A stretch of DNA of 13,694 nt from Burkholderiales bacterium (GTDB lineage: Bacteria > Pseudomonadota > Gammaproteobacteria > Burkholderiales > Burkholderiaceae_C). Below are positions 8,288-13,694 of the stretch, one piece after another. The stretch covers positions 1-13,694 of the forward strand of contig CANHBY010000005.1 of assembly GCA_947458895.1 (NCBI GenBank), read 5' to 3'. The position numbers and the translations under genes are program-made. The stretch's first letter is position 1. Each line of letters begins with the position of its first letter. A model generated the notes under the pieces. That model did no database searches and had not been told where the DNA came from. It saw only the letters and a program-made list of their open reading frames with translations.

Positions 8288-8878
8288 ATGAAAGCTTTCA
8301 AACTGAAAACCTCCACCACCGCAGGCCTGTTGCTGGCCTTCAGCGCCGCATCACAAGCTGCACCCGTCACCTACAACATTGACGCCTCCCACACCTTTCC
8401 CAGCATTGAGGTAGACCACCTTGGCGGATTGTCGGTATGGCGTGGCAAGTTCAATCAAACGAGTGGCAGCATCCAACTGGACACCGCTGCTGGGGCTGGC
8501 TCGGTCGACGTCACCATCCAGATTTCCAGCATCGACTTCGGCCATGACAAGTTCAACGCCCACGCGGTGAGCCCCGACATTTTGGACGCCGCCAAATTCC
8601 CCACCGCCACCTACAAGGGCAAGCTTGCCGCCTTTGAAAAAGGCCAACCCACGCTGGTAGAGGGTGAATTGACGCTGCACGGTGTCACCAAGCCTGTTCA
8701 ACTGAAAATCAACCAGTTCAAGTGCATGATGCACCCCATGCTCAAACGCGAGGTCTGTGGCGCTGATGCCAGTGGTCAATTCAGCCGGGCTGATTTCGGG
8801 GTGAACTATGGCCAGCAAATGGGTTTCAAGCAAGACGTTTTGCTGCGCATTCAGGTTGAAGGCGTGAAAGCGGATTAA
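8288..8878 (+). CDS. Periplasmic YceI-family protein (second copy)
   Basis: This is a 196-aa secreted YceI-type lipid-binding barrel. A strong Shine-Dalgarno sequence, CAGGAGA, precedes ATG 8288. The signal peptide is residues 1-24, ending ASQA before APVTYNIDASHTFPSIEVDH, the classic YceI start. Other hallmarks are GHDKFNAHAVSPDILDAAKF (85-104) and GELTLHGVTKPV (126-137). C146 and C157 could form a periplasmic disulphide in the loop FKCMMHPMLKREVC. It differs strongly from the upstream copy, so this is an old paralogous pair rather than a recent duplication. It is the last gene of the b561-yceI-yceI cluster; a hairpin and a T-run terminator follow. Confidence 0.94.
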   Translation: MKAFKLKTSTTAGLLLAFSAASQAAPVTYNIDASHTFPSIEVDHLGGLSVWRGKFNQTSGSIQLDTAAGAGSVDVTIQISSIDFGHDKFNAHAVSPDILDAAKFPTATYKGKLAAFEKGQPTLVEGELTLHGVTKPVQLKINQFKCMMHPMLKREVCGADASGQFSRADFGVNYGQQMGFKQDVLLRIQVEGVKAD

Positions 8879-8894
8879 CTTTTCAAACACGAGA

Positions 8895-8918
8895 GAACTC
8901 ACCGAAAGTTGTGAGTTC
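8895..8918. other. Perfect stem-loop after second yceI
   Basis: GAACTCAC (8895-8902) and GTGAGTTC (8911-8918) form a perfect 8-bp stem with an 8-nt loop, 16 bp after the yceI stop. No T-run follows. It may protect the mRNA 3' end or be an operator-like palindrome. Confidence 0.45.
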
Positions 8919-8948
8919 CCAACCGCGTTGGCCCACCACCGATGCTCC

Positions 8949-8977
8949 AATCCATTGGCACACGATGGATTTTTTTT
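8949..8977 (+). terminator. Intrinsic terminator of the b561-yceI-yceI cluster
   Basis: AATCCAT (8949-8955) pairs with ATGGATT (8965-8971) around a 9-nt loop. It is followed directly by a run of eight T in total (8970-8977). The position, about 70 bp after the last gene, fits the end of this operon. Confidence 0.75.
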
Positions 8978-9228
8978 GCTCGGTCTGGGCGCAGACTCAT
9001 ACCGAATATCTCTGCACAACAAATATACCGCACCGCAGCATTTCTAATTAGGCACCAGCGAAACCCTCAAACACCCTCATTTCTGTGAAGTCTTCAACAT
9101 AGAAAACAGCTCAAATCCCCTGTTGAGAACTAAGATAATTCTCATCGATTTCCAACCAACAACCCTTCAATCATTTTCTGAGTGGAATATGGACTAGCCC
9201 TAATCAACGCCCCTAGAGTGAGGTCATC
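8978..9228. other. AT-richer intergenic region before lipoprotein gene
   Basis: No coding region is convincing in this stretch; together with the upstream hairpin and terminator, the gene-free interval is 350 bp. Base composition is visibly more AT-rich than the neighbouring genes, as expected for a promoter region. Besides the possible Fur box listed separately, I see only short inverted words such as CTCAA/TTGAG near 9110-9127. No tRNA or repeat array is visible. Confidence 0.6.
9133..9147 (+). promoter_or_regulatory. Possible Fur box overlapping a -10-like element
   Basis: AGATAATTCTCATCG matches the 7-1-7 Fur consensus (TGATAAT-N-ATTATCA) at 10 of 14 positions, and AATTCTCAT is common in proteobacterial Fur sites. 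GATAAT inside it (9134-9139) resembles a -10 hexamer, so a bound repressor would block RNA polymerase. No good -35 is visible. If real, the downstream lipoprotein would be iron-repressed. Confidence 0.3.
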
Positions 9229-9621
9229 ATGAATTACTTCAAGCCGATGCTGTCGTCAGTTCTGGTGGTCCTTTCACTTTCAGCTTGCGCTGACCGAGCC
9301 TCAGACCTGGAAGGAAAATGGGTCATTGATTTGGAAGCCACATTGCAAAACATGGGCAAACTCGGTACCCCGCCCGGTGATCTCGAAGACATGAGAAAGA
9401 GTTTTGAAGGGGGGCGGCTCTACATCACACCCCAAGAAGTGAAACTCTCCGTTGCTGGCCGACCTGAACAGGTGAGCCTGCCCTATAAATACGTGGGCCA
9501 GGCCAGCACATGCTTCAACCTGGAAATCAAATCTCAGGTCCACAGCTACTGCGTGAGCAATGGATCCTTGGAGGTCCATGACCCCACCACCAAACTCGTC
9601 GTGGTGTATTCGCGCAAATAA
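9229..9621 (+). CDS. Small putative lipoprotein, function unknown
   Basis: This is a 130-aa exported protein that I do not recognise. Residues 1-20 form a lipoprotein signal with lipobox LSAC, giving C20 as the lipidated cysteine. The +2 residue is Ala, which predicts outer-membrane sorting if the Lol rule applies. The mature part opens DLEGKWVIDLEATLQNMGK, a pattern seen in lipocalin-like or small beta-barrel lipoproteins. It continues with alternating hydrophobic residues suggesting beta strands (RLYITPQEVKLSV, KLVVVYSRK). C105 and C118 or nearby cysteines (STCFNLE, HSYCVSN) could form a disulphide. ATG 9229 follows GAGTGAGGT. It stands alone: a gene-poor stretch lies upstream and a convergent tRNA gene downstream. 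Confidence 0.78.
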   Translation: MNYFKPMLSSVLVVLSLSACADRASDLEGKWVIDLEATLQNMGKLGTPPGDLEDMRKSFEGGRLYITPQEVKLSVAGRPEQVSLPYKYVGQASTCFNLEIKSQVHSYCVSNGSLEVHDPTTKLVVVYSRK

Positions 9622-9654
9622 AAAGGCCGCGAATCAATGGCTGATGCGCGGCCT
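9617..9654 (-). terminator. Terminator of the tRNA-Leu transcript
   Basis: On the minus strand AGGCCGCG (9654-9647) pairs with CGCGGCCT (9631-9624). Inner pairs ATCA/TGAT extend the stem to about 12 bp with one mismatch. TTTTTATTT follows, so it is a strong intrinsic terminator 23 bp beyond the tRNA CCA end. Its T-run overlaps the TAA stop of the convergent lipoprotein gene. On the plus strand the stem has no T-run. Confidence 0.82.
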
Positions 9655-9676
9655 GGTAGGAATCTCTGCAAATAAA

Positions 9677-10018
9677 TGGTGCCCCGGGCCGGAATCGAAC
9701 CGGCACGCCCTTTTTCAAGAAGCGGCGGATTTTCTTACCCGCTACGGCTTTAGCCGCCATCAAGCACGCTGGGCGTTTTTGATGTTTGGGGTCTGGAGCG
9801 CGCCTTGGCCGTGGTGCTTTTTAAAGGCACGTTAGGTCTCCACCGTCCGCTCTCTACACCTTCCTGCTGACTGCTCAGGCTTGGCTCGGCGTTGCCTCGG
9901 TGATGTACTCAGCCACCAGGGGTTTCGCCGACTTTGATGGAATTCACACCAACCGTTTCCGTGCTGGGTGCTCAAATTTGTTTAAGTCCGATGTGTCTAC
10001 CAATTTCACCACCGGGGC
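9677..10018 (-). tRNA. tRNA-Leu(UAA), split by a group I intron
   Basis: The 5' exon is 10018-9984 (35 nt), ending in C32-U33-U34. The 3' exon is 9733-9677 (57 nt), starting with A35-A36 and ending with an encoded CCA. Joined, they give a 92-nt tRNA with anticodon UAA. The acceptor stem is perfect: GCCCCGG with CCGGGGC. The T-arm is GCCGG-TTCGATT-CCGGC. The D-arm contains the conserved AATTGGTAGAC of leucine tRNAs. A long class II variable arm (CGCTT/GGGCG) is as expected for leucine. The anticodon stem has four good pairs and a U-C at 27-43. Discriminator base A73 (9680) is the leucine identity base. No other gene overlaps it; a long plus-strand open frame across this region is not protein-like. 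It terminates at the hairpin ending near 9617. Confidence 0.92.
9734..9983 (-). ncRNA. Self-splicing group I intron (IC3-like) in the tRNA-Leu(UAA) anticodon
   Basis: The intron is 250 nt, between U34 and A35, and ends in G9734 (omega-G). Helices fold by hand; numbers are intron positions (position n = coordinate 9984-n). P1: exon CUU plus AAA (1-3) pairs with UUUGAG (8-13), giving the required U-G at the splice site. P2: 14-21/31-37. P3: UUCCAUC (42-48)/GGUGGAG (140-146). P4: UCGGCG (53-58)/CGCCGA (93-98). P6: GCC/GGU and CCUG/CAGG. P7: GAGCG (132-136)/CGCUC (184-188), the guanosine site. P8: 154-161/164-170. P9: CAUCAA (200-205)/UUGAUG (221-226). P9.1: CGGC/GCCG. The core resembles the ~249-nt Anabaena tRNA-Leu intron as I remember it. 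There is no internal ORF, so no homing endonuclease. Confidence 0.93.
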
Positions 10019-10027
10019 AATGCGGAG

Positions 10028-10033
10028 AGTTTA
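10028..10033 (-). promoter_or_regulatory. Candidate -10 box of tRNA-Leu
   Basis: Read on the minus strand this is TAAACT, 9 bp before the tRNA 5' end. With a 17-18 bp spacer the -35 would fall at about 10051-10057, reading GCTGGA or GGCTGG, a poor match to TTGACA. The foldback element begins at 10058, directly next to that site. The call rests on position more than on sequence. Confidence 0.3.
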
Positions 10034-10043
10034 CTTCGACTGA

Positions 10044-10267
10044 GCGTGTTTCCAGCCAGGGCCTGTTCGGAAAGTCGTTGTCGGGCAGAAAATGGTCTAT
10101 TGGAGTGAGCTGCAAGGCGCAAAGCACAGCACTACCAGTAGGAAGCACAGCAATACCAGTAGGTATTGCGAGCATTTGCAACGCCGCAGATCACTTCAAG
10201 AGACCGTTTTATGCTTGGCAAGGACTTTCCGAACAGGCCCTAATCAGTTCATTCGTTGGAAACACGC
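10044..10267. repeat. Outer inverted repeat around the foldback element
   Basis: GCGTGTTTCCA (10044-10054) is the exact reverse complement of TGGAAACACGC (10257-10267). The pair brackets the 184-bp foldback element, 3 bp outside its left end and 15 bp outside its right end. It could mark the true ends of a 224-bp element or be a separate palindrome split by insertion. Confidence 0.5.
10058..10241. mobile_element. 184-bp foldback (MITE-like) element
   Basis: The terminal inverted repeats start AGGGCCTGTTCGGAAAGTC (19 bp perfect). They continue ungapped to 56 bp, with 47 of 56 positions identical between the left arm (10058-10113) and the reverse complement of the right arm (10241-10186). The centre holds a 21-bp unit repeated twice in tandem (10122-10142 and 10143-10163) with one mismatch. 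It also holds an 8-bp palindrome, GCAATACC-AGTA-GGTATTGC (10150-10169). There is no coding capacity, so any movement would need a transposase in trans. I see no clear target-site duplication. I cannot name the parent IS family. Position: between the asd 3' end and the tRNA-Leu promoter. Confidence 0.75.
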
Positions 10268-10284
10268 CGCAGTTCACGAGGCGA

Positions 10285-11418
10285 TCAAGCGCTGAGCAAA
10301 ATGCGCAGCATGCGGCGCAGAGGCTCGGCAGCACCCCACAGGAGTTGGTCGCCAATGGTGAAGGCGCCCAGATACTCAGGGCCCATGGCCATTTTGCGCA
10401 CGCGGCCCACCGGGATGGTCAGGGTGCCGGTGACGGCCACGGGGGTCAGGTCTTGCAGGGTGGCTTCACGGGTATTGGGCACCAGCTTGACCCACTGGTT
10501 GTCGTTGGCGATCATGCTTTCGATGTCGGCCAGAGGCACATCCTTCTTGAGCTTGAACATCAAGGCTTGGCTGTGGCAGCGCATGGCGCCAATACGCACG
10601 CAAAAGCCATCCACAGGCACAGCCGGCGTGCCGAAGCCTTCGCCCTGGCCCAAGATCTTGTTGGTCTCGGCGCCGCCCTTCCACTCTTCGCGCGAGGTGC
10701 CGTTGCCCAGATCCTTGTCGATCCAGGGGATGAGCGAGCCGCCCAAAGGGACACCGAAATTGGCCGTTTCAGCCGCACTCAGGTTGCGCTGCTTGTCAAC
10801 CACGCGGCGGTCGATTTCCAGGATGGCGCTCTTGGGGTCGTCGAGCAGGGAGCGCACTTCCGCGTTGATCGTGCCAAATTGGGTGAGCAGCTCACGCATG
10901 TGCTGGGCACCGCCACCCGAGGCGGCTTGGTAGGTTTGGGTGCTCATCCACTCCACGAGGCCTGCCTTGTAGAGCGCGCCAACGCCCATCAGCATGCAGC
11001 TCACGGTGCAGTTGCCACCCACCCAGTTGCGCCCACCCGCCTTGAGCGCCTTCTGGATGACCGGCAGGTTCACCGGGTCGAGCACGATGACGGCGTCATC
11101 ATTCATGCGCAGGCTGGAGGCTGCGTCGATCCAGTGGCCAGCCCAGCCGGCTGCGCGCAGCTTGGGATAGACCTCATTCGTGTAGTCACCCCCCTGAGCG
11201 GTGAGGATGATGTCGCAGCGGCGAAGCGCCTCGATGTTGTAGGCGTCCTGCAGCTGGGTCTCGTTTTTGGCCATCGCCGGCGCGGTGCCGCCCGCATTGC
11301 TGGTGCTGAAGAACAGCGGCTCGAACAGCGCGAAATCGTTTTCTTGTTGCATGCGGTCCATCAGGACCGAACCCACCATGCCACGCCAACCGACAAGGCC
11401 AACCAAAGTAGTGCTCAT
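10285..11418 (-). CDS. asd: Aspartate-semialdehyde dehydrogenase
   Basis: This enzyme reduces beta-aspartyl phosphate to aspartate semialdehyde with NADPH, the branch point to lysine/diaminopimelate, threonine and methionine. The product is 377 aa from ATG 11418, slightly longer than the 367-aa E. coli enzyme and typical of Gram-negative Asd. The N-terminal nucleotide loop is [17 protein letters not shown] (7-23). The catalytic cysteine is C137 in [10 protein letters not shown]. Substrate-binding [11 protein letters not shown] is at 164-174. The catalytic histidine would be H282 in [11 protein letters not shown]. It follows leuB on the same strand after a 101-bp gap. leuC-leuD-leuB-asd is a common Burkholderiales gene order. 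Downstream, where other housekeeping genes often continue, the order is broken by the foldback element and tRNA-Leu. Confidence 0.97.
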   Translation of the reverse strand: MSTTLVGLVGWRGMVGSVLMDRMQQENDFALFEPLFFSTSNAGGTAPAMAKNETQLQDAYNIEALRRCDIILTAQGGDYTNEVYPKLRAAGWAGHWIDAASSLRMNDDAVIVLDPVNLPVIQKALKAGGRNWVGGNCTVSCMLMGVGALYKAGLVEWMSTQTYQAASGGGAQHMRELLTQFGTINAEVRSLLDDPKSAILEIDRRVVDKQRNLSAAETANFGVPLGGSLIPWIDKDLGNGTSREEWKGGAETNKILGQGEGFGTPAVPVDGFCVRIGAMRCHSQALMFKLKKDVPLADIESMIANDNQWVKLVPNTREATLQDLTPVAVTGTLTIPVGRVRKMAMGPEYLGAFTIGDQLLWGAAEPLRRMLRILLSA

Positions 11419-11519
11419 TTATCATTCCAATCTATTCAAAATTTGAGTGCAGACGCTAGGCCTGCGCAACGGCTACCCGAGATGGGGTGGGTGGCGCAGG
11501 CCCTTGGGGGGCAAGGGCA
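11419..11519. other. leuB-asd spacer with two stem-loops
   Basis: GGCCTGCGC (11459-11467) pairs with GCGCAGGCC (11494-11502), a perfect 9-bp stem. GCCCTTG (11500-11506) and CAAGGGC (11512-11518) form a 7-bp hairpin right after the leuB stop. The two overlap at 11500-11502, so they could be mutually exclusive. Neither is followed by a T-run on the minus strand. They may tune read-through from leuB into asd; no leader peptide is evident. Confidence 0.4.
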
Positions 11520-12599
11520 TCAGCCCTGAGCTTTCAAGTGGGCGACTACAGCGTCGCCCATCTCCTTCGTGCTCACGCGTGTGGTGCCCGCGCTGTGAAT
11601 GTCTGCCGTGCGCAGGCCCTGCTTGAGCACGGACTTCACGGCGGCTTCAATGCGTTGGGCGGCGGCCTCTTGATTCAGGCTGAAGCGCAGCATCATCGCG
11701 GCGCTCAAAATGGTTGCCAGGGGGTTGGCAATGCCTTGACCGGCAATGTCAGGGGCCGAGCCGTGGCTGGGCTCATAGAGGCCCTGGTTCTTGTCGTTCA
11801 ACGAGGCTGAGGGCAACATGCCGATCGAGCCAGTCAGCATGGCGGCTTCGTCGCTCAGGATGTCGCCAAACATGTTGCCGGTCACGATCACATCCAGGCG
11901 CTTGGGGGCCTTGACGAGCTGCATGGCGGCGTTGTCAACGTACATGTGCTCGAGTTCCACGTCAGGGTACTGTGCATGCACCTCGGTCACCACATCACGC
12001 CAAAACTGGAAGGTTTCCAACACATTGGCTTTGTCTACGCTGAGCACCTTGCGCGAGCGCTTGCGTGCGGCCTGAAAAGCCACATGGGCGATGCGCTCGA
12101 TCTCAGGGCGGCTGTAGCGCATGGTGTCGAAGGCCTCGGGCGCGCCGGCAAAGGCGCCATCGGGCGAAATACGGCGGCCGCGCGGCTGGCCAAAATAGAT
12201 GTCGCCGGTGAGCTCGCGAATGATGAGCAAATCGAGCCCGGCCACGATCTCGGGCTTGAGGGTCGAGGCGTGGGTGAGCTCTTCGTAGCAGATGGCCGGG
12301 CGAAAGTTGGCGAACAGGCCGAGGTTCTTGCGCAAGCCCAAAATGGCCTGCTCGGGGCGCAGGTGGCGCTCGAGCTTGTCGTACTTCCAGTCACCCACCG
12401 CGCCAAACAACACGGCATCGGCCGACTTGGCCAAGGCCAAGGTGGCCTCAGGCAGCGGATGGCCGTGAGCCGCATAGGCCACGCCACCCACCAGCGCCTC
12501 TTCGAGCTCCATGCGCAAATCGAGGCAATGCAGAACTTTCAGGGCCTCTGCAACGATTTCAACGCCAATGCCATCACCGGGCAACACTGCAATTTTCAA
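11520..12599 (-). CDS. leuB: 3-isopropylmalate dehydrogenase
   Basis: This enzyme performs the third leucine-specific step, oxidative decarboxylation of 3-isopropylmalate to 2-oxoisocaproate with NAD+. I place the start at TTG 12599, giving [12 protein letters not shown] and 359 aa, the usual family start. AGGAG lies 6 bp before it. An in-frame TTG at 12605 would touch AGGAG with no spacing and is unlikely. There is no ATG option at this end. Motifs: GAVGDWKYD (67-75), [13 protein letters not shown] (128-140), [15 protein letters not shown] (187-201) with the catalytic lysine K190, [22 protein letters not shown] (241-253), and the NAD site [15 protein letters not shown] (279-293). It contains GVEIV where many homologues have GPEIV. 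It is third in the leuC-leuD-leuB unit, 58 bp after leuD. Confidence 0.96.
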   Translation of the reverse strand: MKIAVLPGDGIGVEIVAEALKVLHCLDLRMELEEALVGGVAYAAHGHPLPEATLALAKSADAVLFGAVGDWKYDKLERHLRPEQAILGLRKNLGLFANFRPAICYEELTHASTLKPEIVAGLDLLIIRELTGDIYFGQPRGRRISPDGAFAGAPEAFDTMRYSRPEIERIAHVAFQAARKRSRKVLSVDKANVLETFQFWRDVVTEVHAQYPDVELEHMYVDNAAMQLVKAPKRLDVIVTGNMFGDILSDEAAMLTGSIGMLPSASLNDKNQGLYEPSHGSAPDIAGQGIANPLATILSAAMMLRFSLNQEAAAQRIEAAVKSVLKQGLRTADIHSAGTTRVSTKEMGDAVVAHLKAQG

Positions 12600-12657
12600 A
12601 ATCAACTCCTTGTAAAGCGGGGCTCAGCGTGGGGCTTGCCCCCACCCGCCACTCAAT

Positions 12658-13302
12658 TCAAATACGATGCGCCAACCAAGGCTGCTTTAACAGCCGCTCA
12701 GCCTCAAAAGCCCTGATTTTGTCGGCGTGCTGCAAGGTCAGGCCGATGTCGTCAAGGCCGTTGAGCAGGCAATGCTTTCGGAAGGGCTGAACATCGAAGG
12801 GCAGCTCGGTGCCGTCAGGTTTAACGACACACTGGCGAGGTAAATCGATGATCAGACTGTAGCCCACAAAGGCCGCCACTTCATCAAACAACTGAGCCAC
12901 TTGGTGTTCCGGCAGCACGAGGGGCAGCAGGCCATTTTTGAAGCAGTTGTTGAAGAAGATGTCAGCAAAACTCGGGGCAATCAGGGCCCTGAAGCCGTAT
13001 TGATCAATGGCCCAAGGGGCATGCTCACGGGAAGAACCGCAACCAAAGTTTTTGCGCGCCAACAAAATTGAAGCGCCTTGGTAGCGCGGCTGGTTGAGCA
13101 CGAAGTCGGGGTTCGAGCGGCGGGTGGCCGGGTCTTGGCCGGGCTCGCCCACATCCAGATAGCGCCATTCATCGAACAGGTTGGGGCCAAAGCCGGTTTT
13201 CTTGATGGACTTGAGGAATTGCTTCGGGATGATGGCGTCGGTGTCCACGTTTTCGCGGTCCATCGGGGCCACCAGGCCTTGGTGAAGTTGAAAGGCTTGC
13301 AT
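12658..13302 (-). CDS. leuD: 3-isopropylmalate dehydratase small subunit
   Basis: This is the small subunit of isopropylmalate isomerase; with LeuC it converts 2-isopropylmalate to 3-isopropylmalate. It has 214 aa, within the usual range for the proteobacterial form (about 200-215). It opens [20 protein letters not shown] with [11 protein letters not shown] (20-30), the mobile substrate loop region. The conserved [18 protein letters not shown] lies at 82-99. [16 protein letters not shown] follows. ATG 13302 is preceded by AGGAA, which overlaps the leuC stop codon; only 9 bp separate the genes, so translation is probably coupled. That fits the need for equal amounts of the two subunits. Confidence 0.97.
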   Translation of the reverse strand: MQAFQLHQGLVAPMDRENVDTDAIIPKQFLKSIKKTGFGPNLFDEWRYLDVGEPGQDPATRRSNPDFVLNQPRYQGASILLARKNFGCGSSREHAPWAIDQYGFRALIAPSFADIFFNNCFKNGLLPLVLPEHQVAQLFDEVAAFVGYSLIIDLPRQCVVKPDGTELPFDVQPFRKHCLLNGLDDIGLTLQHADKIRAFEAERLLKQPWLAHRI

Positions 13303-13311
13303 GAAAAATTC

Positions 13312-13694
13312 CTAGGCAATGCGACGCACGTCGACAAAATGACCCTGCATGGCTGCAGCAGCCGCCATGGCCGGGCTGACCAAATGGGTGCGGCCACCGG
13401 CGCCCTGACGGCCCTCAAAATTGCGATTCGAGGTGGAAGCGCAGCGCTCGCCAGGCTCAAGCCGGTCGGCATTCATGGCCAGGCACATCGAGCAACCCGG
13501 CTCACGCCATTCAAAGCCTGCCGCCTTAAAAATGGCGTCCAGCCCCTCACGCTCGGCCTGCTCTTTCACCAGCCCAGAACCAGGCACCACCATGGCCAAC
13601 TTCACGTTGGCGGCAAGGCGCCCACCCAAGTGCTTCACCACAGCCGCCGCCTCACGAATGTCTTCAATGCGCGAGTTGGTGCAAGAGCCGATGA
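13312..13694 (-). CDS. leuC: 3-isopropylmalate dehydratase large subunit (5' end outside window)
   Basis: This is the last 127 codons of the aconitase-like large subunit that carries the [4Fe-4S] cluster. The reading frame is open at the window edge. The visible protein starts [20 protein letters not shown], with the first cluster cysteine in GSCTNSR. The other two are in GCSMCLAMN, so all three iron-sulphur ligands are present. The C-terminus [24 protein letters not shown] is typical. The protein ends RRIA. It is the first gene here of a minus-strand leuC-leuD-leuB-asd run; promoter and N-terminus lie beyond the window. Confidence 0.97.
   Translation of the reverse strand, partial: IGSCTNSRIEDIREAAAVVKHLGGRLAANVKLAMVVPGSGLVKEQAEREGLDAIFKAAGFEWREPGCSMCLAMNADRLEPGERCASTSNRNFEGRQGAGGRTHLVSPAMAAAAAMQGHFVDVRRIA

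Noticed and set aside
9690..9770. tRNA-Leu read as a truncated 3' fragment or pseudogene
   Set aside because: The matching 5' half with a perfect acceptor complement lies 250 nt upstream on the same strand, separated by a foldable group I intron.
9734..9983. Homing endonuclease inside the intron
   Set aside because: At 250 nt there is no room beyond the catalytic core, and no open frame of suitable character exists.
9990..10290. CRISPR-like array suggested by the repeated 21-bp unit
   Set aside because: There are only two directly adjacent copies with no spacers, and they sit inside the foldback element.
9934..11529. 531-codon open frame on the plus strand
   Set aside because: It runs across the tRNA-Leu 5' exon, the foldback element and antisense to asd. 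Its His/Ala/Gln-rich translation is the usual shadow of a GC-rich gene on the other strand.

Overview
The gene set, GC-rich composition and codon usage suggest a betaproteobacterium of the order Burkholderiales, most likely Comamonadaceae. This is inferred from gene content and protein flavour only; no database search was made. 

Layout from left to right. (1) 1-2543, plus strand: the 3' end of a type I secretion ABC transporter gene (HlyB-like), then its HlyD-type membrane fusion partner. (2) 2621-4564, plus: mnmC, the bifunctional enzyme that completes modification of the tRNA wobble uridine. (3) 4638-5728, minus: a 59-codon lysine-rich gene and rpiA, separated by a striking long inverted repeat (4846-5019). 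(4) 5816-6856, plus: pyrD, divergent from rpiA. (5) 6999-8878, plus: a cytochrome b561 gene followed by two different yceI genes, a periplasmic/membrane module, closed by a strong terminator. (6) 9229-9621, plus: a small lipoprotein gene behind a possible Fur box. (7) 9677-10018, minus: a tRNA-Leu(UAA) gene split by a 250-nt group I intron. A foldback (MITE-like) element at 10058-10241 lies just upstream of it. (8) 10285-13694, minus: leucine biosynthesis genes leuC (partial), leuD and leuB, followed by asd, which enters the lysine/threonine/methionine pathway. 

The most notable feature is the split tRNA-Leu. Both exons give a good tRNA (7/7 acceptor pairs, 5/5 T-stem pairs, encoded CCA). The interruption sits between U34 and A35 of the anticodon, the site used by the tRNA-Leu(UAA) introns of cyanobacteria and plastids. 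I could fold P1, P2, P3, P4, P6, P7, P8 and P9 by hand, and the intron ends in G. Ordinary tRNA and ORF annotation would miss it, and a spurious 531-codon ORF runs across it. 

Second is the 174-bp near-perfect hairpin between rpiA and the small gene, which has no identity I recognise. Third is the 184-bp foldback element with 56-bp arms (47/56 identical), a two-copy 21-bp tandem repeat and an additional outer inverted repeat. The rest of the window is ordinary core metabolism with a few details, such as an SD-supported TTG start for leuB.
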